Positions 49,635-61,600 of a DNA stretch of 64,000 nt are shown one piece after another. Source of the stretch: Micromonospora zingiberis (GTDB taxonomy: Bacteria; Actinomycetota; Actinomycetes; Mycobacteriales; Micromonosporaceae); the NCBI RefSeq assembly GCF_004331455.1, contig NZ_SJJR01000008.1, forward strand, positions 1-64,000. The letters run 5' to 3'. How positions within the stretch are numbered: position 1 is the first letter of the stretch; each line of letters opens with the position of its first letter. Below the pieces are notes generated by a model. It ran no database searches, was not told the origin of the DNA, and saw only the letters and a list, made by a program, of their open reading frames with translations. A program made the position numbers and the translations under genes.

Positions 49635-49649
49635 TGTCCGGCCCGGACA
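49635..49649 (-). terminator. Hairpin after the megasynthase gene
   Basis: TGTCCG-GCC-CGGACA forms a 6-bp stem with a 3-base loop, about 40 bp beyond the megasynthase stop on the minus strand. Confidence 0.4.
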
Positions 49650-49687
49650 CTTTACGGATCCCTCCGAGCGCCGGCCGGATCCCGTTC

Positions 49688-52600
49688 CTACCCGGGCAGC
49701 TTGCCGGGCAGATCCGGGTCGATCAGATGGTGCAGCAGATGCAGCGGCGCGGCGCCGATGCCGGCCGCCGTCATCGCCTGCGCGTACGCCGCCGCGGTCG
49801 CGTCGTCCACCAGTCCGTGCACCAGCGGCAGATCCGGGACGGCGGTCCACAACAGCGACTCCAACCGGCACGAGGCGATCGTCCCAGGCAGTCCGAGCGC
49901 GGCCCCGTACCCGGCCACCGGTGGCAGGTCGGCGGGCAGGTCACGTCGGGTCTCCCCGACGTGCAGCAGGCCACCACCGGTGACCAGGATGTCGCGGTCG
50001 CCGCGCATCCGGGCCAGGGCCCGGCCCGGGTGCACCGCCGGCGGGAACGAGTCGTCCACCAGGATCGTGCCCGCGACCAGCCGGTCGACCTCGACCGGCT
50101 GGGTGGCCGCGCTGGTCGCCGCGATCACCACCTGCGCGGTGTAACCGGCGGCGGCGATCCCCGGTGTCGACGGAGACACCTCGATGGTGCCGGCGAAGCC
50201 GTCCGCCCGCAGCCGGGCGGCCTGCTCGGCCAGTCGGGGCGCGGCGGCGGGCACGTCGCAGAGCACCAACCGGGCGGGCGGGTACGGCGTACGAGCCAGC
50301 AGCAACCGGAGCGAGGACAACCCGATCGAGCCGAGACCGACCACGGCGAGGCTGTGACCCGCGAGGTCCCGGCCGGCGGCCGCCAGCGCGGCCTCCACCG
50401 TGCGCACGACGGAGACGACGGTGGCCGCGTGACCGGTGGTCACCGCGACCCCGCTGTGGGTACGACGCAGCACGCCCACGCCGTAGCCGGTGCGGGCGGG
50501 GATCATGCCGGCCAGCGACACGCAGCGGGCGCCGAGGCTGGCGGCCAGGTCGACCGCCGCCCCGGCCTCGGTGGCGAGCGCGTCCCCGGCGGCGGCCAGC
50601 TCGTCGGCGAACCGGGGCAGGCAGACGAAGCCGGTGACGCCCAGCGGGGTGGTCAACTCCTCCAGCAATCGTGGCCGACCGCCCGGAAAGAGCAGGTCGC
50701 GTACCTGGGCCCGAGGCAGGCTCCCGGCGGGCAGCCCGGCGATCTCGGCGAGCTGCGCCGGTGGCGGCAGGTAGCCGACGATCGCCGCCGCCAACCTGGA
50801 CCGGCGCGTCCGGTCGGTCCCGCGTACCGTCGCGTCCACCGGCCGCGCCGCCGCTTCCAGGTCGGCGCGCAGCCAGTCCGCGAGCCGGTCCAGCTCGGCC
50901 GGGCTCACCGCCCCGGGTGCGCCGCGCAGGGTCACCCGCAGCCCGTCCGGCCCCGGCCGCGCGGTCAGGAACAGGTCGGTGCCCAACGGCGGTGGCGTCA
51001 ACTCGCTCTCGGCGTCCCAGTCGAGGCTGAGCCGGCCCGCCCCGGCCTCGTCCGCCGCAGCCGCGGGCGTGGCGGACGGGGGCGGGTCGAGGGCGGCGAA
51101 GTCCAGGAAGCTGAAGAAGAACTGGGCCCCGGCCGGGGTGCCGCCGGCTCCGGCGGGTACGGCCGCCGCGATCGACGGCGGATCGTCGTACTGCCGGGCG
51201 GCGGTCACCTCGGCGGCCACGCCCACCACCTGCTCGGCGAAACCGGCCGATCCGCCCAGGCGCAGCGGCAGCATCGCCGCGCAGGGACCGAAGACCCGGT
51301 GCAGGTCCGGCAACGGATGGTCCCGACCGGTCAGCGCCAAACCGAACACCAGGTCGTCCTGCCCGGTGAGCCGGGCCACCGCCCGGTGGTAGGCGGTCAG
51401 CACCGGGGCGTACAGGGTGGTCCCGGCGTCGGCGGCCAGCCGGCGTAGCCCGCTGACCACCGTCGCGTCCAGGGTGAAGCCGCACGCCGGGGACGGTGCG
51501 GTGGCGTTTCCGTCGGCGCGGAGCACCGGCGGCCGGTACGGCGTCCCGAAGCGCCCCGCCCACCAGGCGTACGCGGCCGGCTCGGGCGGGCCGACGGCAC
51601 GGTCGGCCAGCAGCGCGACGTACTGCCGGAAGTGGGTGCGTAGCGGGGACAGGTCGCCGGGGCGGCCGGCGACCAGCTGGTGGTAGACGGTCAGCAGCTC
51701 GTGGCCGAGCAGCGCGGCGCTGTACCCGTCACCGATCAGGTGGTGGGCGTGTACCAACAGGATGTGCTCGTCGGGGGCGAGCGCGAGCAGTCGCAGCCGC
51801 ACCAGCGGCCACGCCCACGCCTCGAAGGGCCGACCCCGTTCCGCGGCGACCCGGGCGGCCAGCTCGGCCGGGTCGGTGAGGGTCTCGTAGCCGATCGGCA
51901 ACCGCAACGATGCCGGCAACTCCTGCTGGACCGGCGGACGGACCCCGGCGGGAAAGACCGTACGCAGCATCGGGTGCCGGGCCACCAGCAGGTCGACGGC
52001 GTGTTGGAGGAGGTCACGACGCAACCGGCCACGCAGGCGCAGCCGGGCCAGCCAGGCGGTGCCGGCACCGGGAGTGACGGCGTCGGCGAGCAGAAAACCC
52101 CGTTGGGTGGCCGTCACCGGATAGGGCCCCGCCGAATCGTCGCCGGGGCCCGCGACGATGGTCCCGACCGGATCGCCGCCGCTGTCCGCGCTGCTCGTAC
52201 CAGCTGCGGCCTGACCGTCGGTGCGGTCCGCGACCTGGCCGTTCACCCCGGCGATCGCGGCAGCGTCCGCGGCGACGGCGGCATCGATGGCGGTGGCGAG
52301 TTGCCGCAGGGTGCGGTGCCGGTAGATGACAGTGGGCCGCGGGGTGGCCGGGAACTGCCGCGCGGCGCGGGCGAAGACCTCCAGGGCCAGGATGGAGTCG
52401 CCGCCGAGGACGAAGAAGTCGTCGTCCGGCCCGATCGTCGGCAGGTCGAGCAGGTCCCCCCAGATCCGGGCCAGTCTCGCCTCGGTGTCCCGGTCGCCGG
52501 CCTCGGCGGCGCCCGACCCGGCGGCGGTCGCGCTCTGGTGGCCGCGGCCGCAGGCCACCTCGGTCCAGGGCTGCTGGCCCTGCCGACTGGTGGACGGCGG

Positions 52601-55600
52601 AACCGGCGCGGACGCCGGTGCGATACCGGCGTGCGCGCGGAGCCGATCCCGGTCGACCTTGCCGGTGGGGGTCAGCGGGAGGACCTCCAGCAGGTGCAGG
52701 CGGGCCGGGATCAGTTGCTCCGGCAACCGGTCGGCGAGATATCCGCGCAGCTGCGCCACGGTCGGTTCGGTTCCGGGTGCCGACGCGACGAAGGCGTGCA
52801 GGCGTGGGTGCGGCTCGGCCTGGTGCAACACCGTCGCGGCGGCCACCGCCGGGTGAGTGCGCAGCACCGCCTCGATCTCGCCCGGTTCCAGCCGGTACCC
52901 GTGGATCTTCACCTGATCGTCGAGGCGGCCGAGGAACTCCAGCGTGCCGTCCGGGGCGACTCGGCCCCGGTCGCCACTGCGGTAGTAGCGCTCGCCACCC
53001 TGCTCGACGAAGGCGGCGGCGGTCAGCTCCGGCTCGCCGAGATAACCGGCGGTGATACCGACGCCGCCGAGGAGCAGCTCACCGGCCACGCCGGGTGGGC
53101 AGGGAATCCCGTGCGGGTCGACCACACGTACCTCGGCCCCGCCGACCGGCCGGCCGATCGGCAACCGGTGCACCACGTCGTCGGGACGGGCGTCGATCAG
53201 ATGCCAGGTGGCGTTGATCGTCGCCTCGGTCGGGCCGTACAGGTTGGTGATCCGGCAGCCGGCGCCGAAGAGGTCGAACCAACGGCGTACCGGCACCGGG
53301 GACAGCTCCTCCCCGCCGACGTGCACCCAGCGCAGGGCGCGCAGATCCGGCGGTACGCCGTCGCGCGTCGTACGCTCCTCGGCGGCCCGCAGCAGCCGCT
53401 CCCAGAGGGTGGGTACCGAACTCCACACGGTGAGCCGGTCGCGCTCCAGCCGGGACAGCAGCGCCGCCGGGTCACGCAGTTCCGACCGGCCGAAGGTGAC
53501 CACGGTGGCCCCGACCAGCAGCGGCGCCAGGATCTGCCGGACCGCCGCGTCGAAGCAGATCGACGCGGTCTGGGCCAGCCGATCCCCGGCGTGGTAGCCG
53601 AAGGTGTCGATCGCCCAGTCGAGGTAGTTCATCATCGACCGGTGGGTGACCGGCACCCCCTTCGGTCGTCCCGTCGATCCCGACGTGAAGATCACGTACG
53701 CCGTGTCCTGCGGCGCGGCCGTCGGCATCCCGGTCGGCACCGGGTGGGTTTCCGCGCCCAGCCGGACCGGTCGGGCGGTGCCGGCGAGCCGGGCGACGGT
53801 GCCCGCGCAGTCGTCGTCGTGCAGCACCACCGTGACGTCAGCGCGGTGCAGTTGGCCGTCGAGTCGGGCCGGGGGATGGGCGGCGTCCAGCGGCACCCAG
53901 GCGGCTGCGGCGCGCAGAATCCCGACCACCCCGATGATCGAGTCCGGGCCGGGTGCGGTGAGCAGCCCAACGTGCTGGCCGGGGCGGACCCCGTGGGCGG
54001 CCAGCTGCCCTGCCACCCGGTCGGCGGCCCGGTCCAGCTCCCGATAGGTCAGTGCCCGCCGGCCGTCGGTCACCGCCACCGCGTCCGGGGTACGCCGGCA
54101 GACCAGCCGAATGCGGGCACTGACGTCCCCGGTCTCGGCCACCTGCCGTACCGTGTCGGCGGGCTCCGGGCGTGCCCCGGCGACCCCGCGCGCCGGCTGC
54201 CACCCGTCGAGACCGACGATTTCCCGCTGCTGCCCGGCGGCGAGGTCGACCAGTTCGCGGTGATGCTCGGCGGCGAGCCGGGCCACCGTCTGCCGCCGGA
54301 ACAACCGCAGCGGGAAGTTCCACGACAGTCGAAGCGTCGTTCCCGACTCCCACCACAGCAGGCTGAGCTGGGTGGCGGCGGAACCGGAGCCGGCCGCCGT
54401 GGGAGCGACCGCCACCGGGCAGTCGGGGTCGGTGGTGACCGGGAAGCGGGCGAAACTGAACCCGGCCGGGCTGGCGGTACGCGGGCCGCCGCCGCTCGGG
54501 CGCAGCAACCGGGCCAGATCCAGGCTGGACACCGAACCATGGCGCTGCGCCTCACTCCAGGACCGCCGGAGCCGGTCGGCCATCCGCGCGACCGGCTCGG
54601 CCGGGTCCACCTCGGCCAGCAGCGGCAAGGTGTCGGCGAACGGGCCGACGATCCGCTCGATGCCGGGCATCCGGGCGTCGCGCCCGGCCCGCGCCACGTT
54701 GACCGGAACCCGCCGCTGTCCGCTCCACCTCGCCAGGCACCGGAGGTACCCGGCGAGGAGCAGATGGAACAGGGAGACGCCGGCCTCGGCGGCCCGCTCC
54801 CGCAGCCGCGCCACCAGCAGGTCGTCCAACTCCTCCAGGTGAGTCACACACGGCGGTGCGGGCAGCCCCGCCGGATCGCCGTCGTACGGCAGCCGCAGCG
54901 TCCACCCCGGCTCGTCCAACGTCCGGCGCCAGTAGGCCAGGTCCGCCTCGCGGGGCGGGACGGCGGCAGCGGCGAAGCCGACGAAACTCCCGCTGGCGGG
55001 CCGGACCGTGGGGGTACGTCCGGCCGCCAGCGCGGTGTAGTCGGCCCATAGTTGCTCGCTGAGCAGGTTGAGGCTGAACCCGTCGGCCGCCGCGTGGTGC
55101 AGCAGCAGGATCAGGTGGGCGAGGTCGGGGCGTTCCTGGGCGAGCACCGCGCGCAGCGGCGGTTGCCGGGTCAGGTCCACCGGGGTGTTGCAGAGCCGCT
55201 CCTCCAGCGCGGTCAGTGGGCCGGTCAGCGGCTGCACCTCGTACCTCGTGCCGGCCGGCGCACCGATCACCTGGCGTGGATCGGTGGCGTCGGCGACGAA
55301 CCGGACCCGCAGCATCGGATGCTGGGCGACGAGACCGGCCAGGGCCTGGCCGAGCAGGTTCGCGTCGAGCGGCCCGGTGACGGTCTGCCGGACGAAGGCG
55401 TAACTGGCCACGCTCGGGTGCAGTCGCTCGTTGACGTACCACGCCCGCTGCACGGCGGTCAGCGCGACCGGTTCCCCGTCGGCGACCGGCACGGCCGGAA
55501 ACACTGCCCCCGCCGACAGCGCCGAGGACGCGGCAGCGCCGACCGGCGGCACGGCCTGGCTGAGCGATGGTGCCGGCGGTACGGCCTTCTCGGCTGGTGG

Positions 55601-58600
55601 TGCCGGCGGTGCGGTACCGGACTCCGCCAGGGCGGCGGCCAGCGTGGCGACGGTGGTGTACTCGAAGAACAGGGTCACCGGCAGTTGCCGGCCGAGTTCG
55701 TCCTCCAACCGCTTGACCAGGTCCACGGCGGCCAGCGAGTCCAGCCCGAGGGCGAGGAACGAGACGTCGTCGGCGATCTCCTCACTCGCGCGGTGCAGCG
55801 GCTCGGCGAGCAACCGGCGCAGCAACCGAGCCAACTCCTCGACGCCCGGCTGGCCCACGTCCGGGCCGTCGACCCGAACGCCGGCCGGGACCTGCGGCAG
55901 ACCGGCGACCGCAAGCCCGGCCGGTTTCGGGGCCGCAGCGGCCGGCGTCGGTTCGGGCCGCACGGCAGGCACACCACCGCCACCCGGACGCAGGTCCGCG
56001 ACGATCAGGTGGGCGGCATCGACGTCCCGGGCGGCCTGCAAGGCCCCCACGGCGGCCCGTACGGTCAGTGCACCGGGAGACTCCCGGCGGGACCCGGCGC
56101 CGCCTCGGGCCGCCATCCCGGTGTCGGTGACGGCGGCGAAGCCGACCGACTGGAAGGGACGTCCGGCGGCCCGCTGCGCGGCGGCGAACGCATCGAGGTA
56201 CCCGTTGGCGGCCGCGTAGTCGCCGATCGCCCCGGCCAGGCCGGGCAGCACCGCGCTGACCGAGGAGAAGCCCACCAGGGCCGCCCGGCCGTGACCATGC
56301 CGGCGCAGCGCCTCGGCCAGCAGGTAACTGCCGCGCACCTTGGGCGCCAGCACGGCCAGCACGTCCGGAACGGACTTCGCCGCCAGGGTGCCGACCCGGA
56401 CCGTTGCGGCGGCGTGCCAGACGGTCTGCACCCGGGGCAGCCCGGCGAACAGCGCGTCGACGTCGGCCGGCACGCTCACGTCGCAACGCTGGTACGTCGC
56501 GGCGGCACCGGCCGCGGTCAGCTCGTCGAGCAGGCCGTCCGGGGCCTGCGCCGACCGCCCGGCGAGCAACAGCGTCGGTTGTCCCTGGCGGGCCAGGGTA
56601 CGGGCCAACTCGGCGCCGATCCCGCCGCCACCGCCGACGATCACGTGCACCCCGTCGGAGGGCTGCGGTGCGCCGGACCGTGCGGCCGTACCGCCAGTCG
56701 ACACCAGGTACCGGCCGAGCCGGCGTCCGGCCCGCCAGGCCGTCCCGGTCAGCTGGCCGCCGTGCGTCGTCGCGTCGGCGAGCTGCCCTCCGGACGCCTC
56801 CCGGCACACCGCCTCCACCCGGGACGGCACATCATCCACACTCGACAGATCGATCACCCGGGTACGCAGGCCGGGACGTTCGTCGGCCAGTGCCGCGCAC
56901 AGCCCACCCAGCACCGCCTGCACCGGCCGGGGACGCTCCTGCGCCCCGGCGCCCCGCACGTCCCCGGTGACCTGGACGTCCCCGGTGACCTGGACGTCCC
57001 CGGCGCCCTGGACGTCCCCGGTGACCTGGACGTCCTCGGTGACCACCAGCAGCCGGCCGAGTCGGGCGTCCGGCGCGTCGAGCACGGCCCGCAGCGCGCG
57101 TACCTGCCCCTCCACGGCGAGGTCGAGGGCCGCCACGTCGGGCGGGTCGGCCGCCGCACCGGCGAGCAGCACGGTCAGCTCCGGTGGTGCGCCGTCGCCG
57201 GCACATTCCGGCCCGACCTGAACCGTGACGCCACGTTCGGTGAGCGTGGCGGCGAGCCGGACGGCGAGGTCACCGTCGGCGCCGGGGCCACACAACCGCA
57301 CCCGGGCCGGCAACTCACCGGTGCCCAACGGCGCCTCCCGCCAGGCGATGCGATGCAGCGGCACCACGGCCGGCGGCGGGTACGACCGCCGCTGAAACGG
57401 GTACGTCGGCACGGGCACCCGTCGCCGGCCGGCGTAGAGGGCGGCCCGGTCCAGCGGTCCGCCCAGAGTCCAGAGCTGTCCCACCGCCGCCAGCAGCGCC
57501 GTGGTCGCGGCACCCGACTGGGCCGCCCGATCCAGCACGGTCAGCACCCGCACCGCCCCGGCCTGCCGCGACGCGGCGGCCAGGCCCGTCGCCCCCAGGT
57601 CGACGACGGTGTCGTGCCCGTCGTCGCGCACCTGTCCCAGGATCACGCCCGAATCCGGCCCAACGGAGCCCTCCGCCACCGCGCCGGCACGACGGATCGC
57701 CTCGGCCGGATCCAGCTCACCTCGGGCCGCCGCAGCCGCCAACTCGCCGACGCCGTGACCGAGCAGCCGGTCCGGCCGTACGCCCCAGGCGGCGAGCTGA
57801 CCGGCGAGGGCGAGCCCCACCGCGACCGCCACCGGGCCCGCGACCCGCGGATCGGCCACCGGTCCGGTCAGACACCAGGACAGCAGCGGACGTCCCCGCA
57901 CCGGCGTGGCGCCGAGTTCGGTGAGCCGCTCGCGGAAGACCGGCAGCCGGTCGTGCAGGTCGCGTACGGCCGCCGTGGACAGCGCCACGCCGTCGTCCGG
58001 AAGGACGAATACGGTCCGCGGCCGGCGACCGACCGGCTCGGTGTGCGCGCCCAGGGCGTCGGCGGCGCTGTCGAGCCGGGCCGCCAGGTCACCGTCGGCG
58101 ACCACCGCCAGCCGGTACGGGGCGTCGTCGCGGGCGGTACCCGCGCTGGCGCAGACGTCCGCCTCGGTCAGTTCCGGATGGGCCCGCAGGTACGCGGCGA
58201 GTTCCCGCGCCGCCTGCCGCAGCGCGGTCGCCGAGTGCGCGCCGAGCGTGGCCAGGCCAGCAGCCGAACCGTCCAGGGCCGCTGCCGGTGCGGTCGGGGC
58301 CTCCCGCAGGATCGCGTGTGCGTTCGTACCACCGAAGCCGAATCCGTTCACCCCGGCGACCAGTGGACCCGGTGCGGTCCACGGCCGCCCCTCGGTGACC
58401 ACCGCGAAGCCGGCTCCGGTGAGATCGCAGCGGACCGCCGGCCGAGCGTGGTGCAGGGCGGGCGGCAGGTATCGGTGCCGCAGCGCCAGCACCACCTTCA
58501 CCAGCGCGGGCAGACCGGCAGAGTTGAGCAAATGGCCGAGGTTCGTCTTCACCGAACCCAACCCGCGCGGCACCCCGTCGGCGGGCGGTGGGTACGCCGC

Positions 58601-61600
58601 CGCCAGGGACCGGACCTCCACCGGGTCGCCGAGTTCGGTGCCGGTGCCGTGGGCCTCCACGTACGACACCGTCGCCGGATCGATCCCCGCGTCCCGGTAC
58701 GCCTGCGCGATCACCTCCCACTGCCGGTGCGGGTTCGGCGCGAGCAGGCTCAGTGACCGTCCGTCGTTGCCGACGGCGGTCCCGGCCACCACGGCCAGGA
58801 CCTCGTCCCCGTCGGCGTGCGCGTCGTCGACCCGGCGGAGTACCAGCGCGGCACCGCCCTCTCCGGGGACGAACCCGTCGGCGTCGGCGTCGAAGGCGCG
58901 GCACCTTCCGGTGGGGGAGAGGGCCTCGGCGGCGTCGAGCAACCGGTAACCGGTCTCGGTGAGGTTGAGATTCACCCCACCGACCACCGCGACGTCGCAC
59001 TCCCCGGCGGCCAGGCTGCGGGCGGCCAGATGCAGCGCGACCAGCGCCGACGAGCAGGCCGTGTCCACCGCCATCGCCGGCCCGGTCAGGTCCAGCGCCT
59101 GCGCCAACCGGGCCGGGATCAGGTTGCGCAGGTTTCCGATCAGCGCCGCCGCCCCGCCGGCCGGGCCGTCGGTCGCCAGCAGTTGCGGGTACGCGCTCTC
59201 CCCGACGGCCGCGAAGACGCCGATCCGGTGCCCGTGCCGCCGGGGGCCGGCGTACCCGGCGCGTTCCAACGCCTCGTAGCCGATCTCCAGGAACAGCCGG
59301 GCGTGCGGATCGGTGAGCCGGGCCTCCTGCTCGGTGAGGCCGAAGAAGCCGGCGTCGAAGAGCATCGGGTCATCGAGGAAGGAACCCCACCGGGCGGCGC
59401 CCTCCGACGGGGTCCACCGGTGTGCGGGAACGGTGTCGACGGCGTCGACGCCGTCGACCAGCCGCTGCCAGAACTCCTCGGGGGTGTCCGCGCCGGGGAA
59501 CCGGCAGGCCATGCCGATCACCGCGAGCGCCGGGCCGGCACCGCCCCCGCGCGAACCACCAGCCGGGTCGCCGGACGGCCGACTGACCGGTCCGGCGGCA
59601 AGCCGGTCGGCGAGGGCCGTGACGGTGGGGCAGTCCCGCAGGTCCGCCGGGTTCAACGGGGTACCCAGGGCGTCCTCCAGCCCGGCGAGCACCTCCATGG
59701 CCTTCAACGACGATCCACCGATGGCCAGGAACCGGTCGTCCGGGCCGATCGTGGCGGGCGAGCGGCCCAGCACCCGGGCCCAGACCTCGCGGACCAGCGC
59801 CTCCAGTTCAGGCCGGGACCACGCCGCGACGCGCGGATCGGCCGGGACCCTGTCCGTCGGAGTACTGGCGCCCGGGGCGCTGTCCGTCGGGGTGCTGGCG
59901 CCCGGGACGCTGTCCGTCGGGGTGCTGGCGTCCGGGGCGCACCAGCGCCGCTCGCGGTCGGCGAAGTCGCCGGCCAGGTACCGTTCGCGCATCCGGCGTC
60001 GGCGCAGCTTTCCACTGGTGGTCCGGGCGAACGCGCCGGGCGGCAACGGCAGCACCCGCACGTCGTCGTGGCCGCAGGCCTCGGCCACCCGCGCCCGCAC
60101 GGCGGCGAGGACCACACCCGCCTCGGCCGGTGGGCGAGCCCACGGCACGAACACCACCACGCGTTCGCCACCGGAGCCCGGGTCGGTCGCACCGACCACC
60201 GCGGTCACCTGGCCGGGCAGGCCCGCAGTGGCCACAGCCACCGCTTCCAGGTCCGCCGCGTGGAAGGTCCGACCGTTGACGAACACCACGTCCTTGGCCC
60301 GGCCGGTGACGCAGAGCCGCCCGTCGCGCAGGAAACCCAGGTCGCCGGTACGCAGCCAGCCGTCCACGAAGGTCTCCCGGCTGGCCTGCGGCGCCCGGTG
60401 GTAGCCCGGGGCCACGTTCGGGCCGCGTACCTCGATCTGGCCGACCCGCTGCTCGGCCAGCGGACGGCCGTGGTCGTCGACGACCCGCAGCGCGCAGCCG
60501 GCCACCGGATGGCCCAGGTCCATCAGCTCGACCGCGTGCGGGCCGGGCTGCGTCGGCACCGCCCGGCCCTGGCTCAACTCGACCCGGTCCAGCACGTGCG
60601 GCACGGCCACCTCACCCGGCGGGGGGAAGGTCACCGCGAGGGTCGCCTCGGCGAGCCCGTACACCGGTCGCAGGGCCGCCGGGTCGAGCCGGGCCGGGCG
60701 GGTGTGCGCCAGGAAGGAACGCCACACCGCCGGCGAGATCGGCTCCGCCCCCACCACCACGCAACGCACCGCGCTCAGGTCGAGACCGGCGAGGGTCTGC
60801 GCCGGCACCCGGCGTACCGCCAGGGCCAGCGCGAAGTTCGCCGCGGACAGCAGGGTGGCCCGGTGCTTGTGGGCGGTGGTGAACCAGAGGGCCGGGCGCT
60901 TGGCGAACGCCAGCGGACCGATGCGTACCTGCTTGAGACCGATGGCGAGCGGGGTGAGGTGGGTGCCGATCAGCCCCATGTCGTGGAAGTACGGCATCCA
61001 GGTGACCAGCACGTCGTCCGGGCCTGCCGCGCTGGCCAGCCTGGCCTGTTCCAGGTTGGCCAGCACGTTGTCGTGGGTCAGCCGCACGCCCCGGGGCGCA
61101 CCGGTACTGCCGGAGGAGAACTGGAGGAACGCGACGTCGTCCCCGGCGAACGTGGGCAGTTCCGCCGGTGGCGTCCCGGTGCGCAACTCGGCCAGCCGCA
61201 GCACCGGCGCCGGCAGCCCACTCGCCACGGCGGCGGTGGCGTCGTCGGTCACCACCACGGCGTCGGAGAGCAGGTCCCGTACGGCGCGAACCCGGTTCGG
61301 CTCGGGTGGCAGGGGCACCGGCACCAGTCCGGCGGCGAGCGCACCCCAGAACATCGGCTGGAAGTCGTCACCGGCGTCGGCGAGCAGGAGCGCGGGTGTT
61401 CCGGGCGCGACCGCCGCCGCCCGGTAACCGCCGGCCACCCGCAGCGCCTCGTCCCGCAGCTGCCGGAAACTGACCGTCCGCTCCGCGCCGTCCTCCCGGA
61501 CATGCACGATGACCTGGTCCGGTGTCCGGTCGGCGGCGCCGAGGAGCACGTCCAGCAGACCTCGGCGGGCACCGGGCCCGATCGCAGTCGACACAGCAGG

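Noticed and set aside
51680..58756. Two long plus-strand open frames (51680-55051 and 55052-58756, over 1100 codons each) opposite the megasynthase
   Set aside because: They are shadow frames of a GC-rich gene. Their translations are Gly/Arg/Pro/His-rich without domains, while the minus strand encodes recognisable FAAL, KS, KR, C, A and carrier domains throughout.
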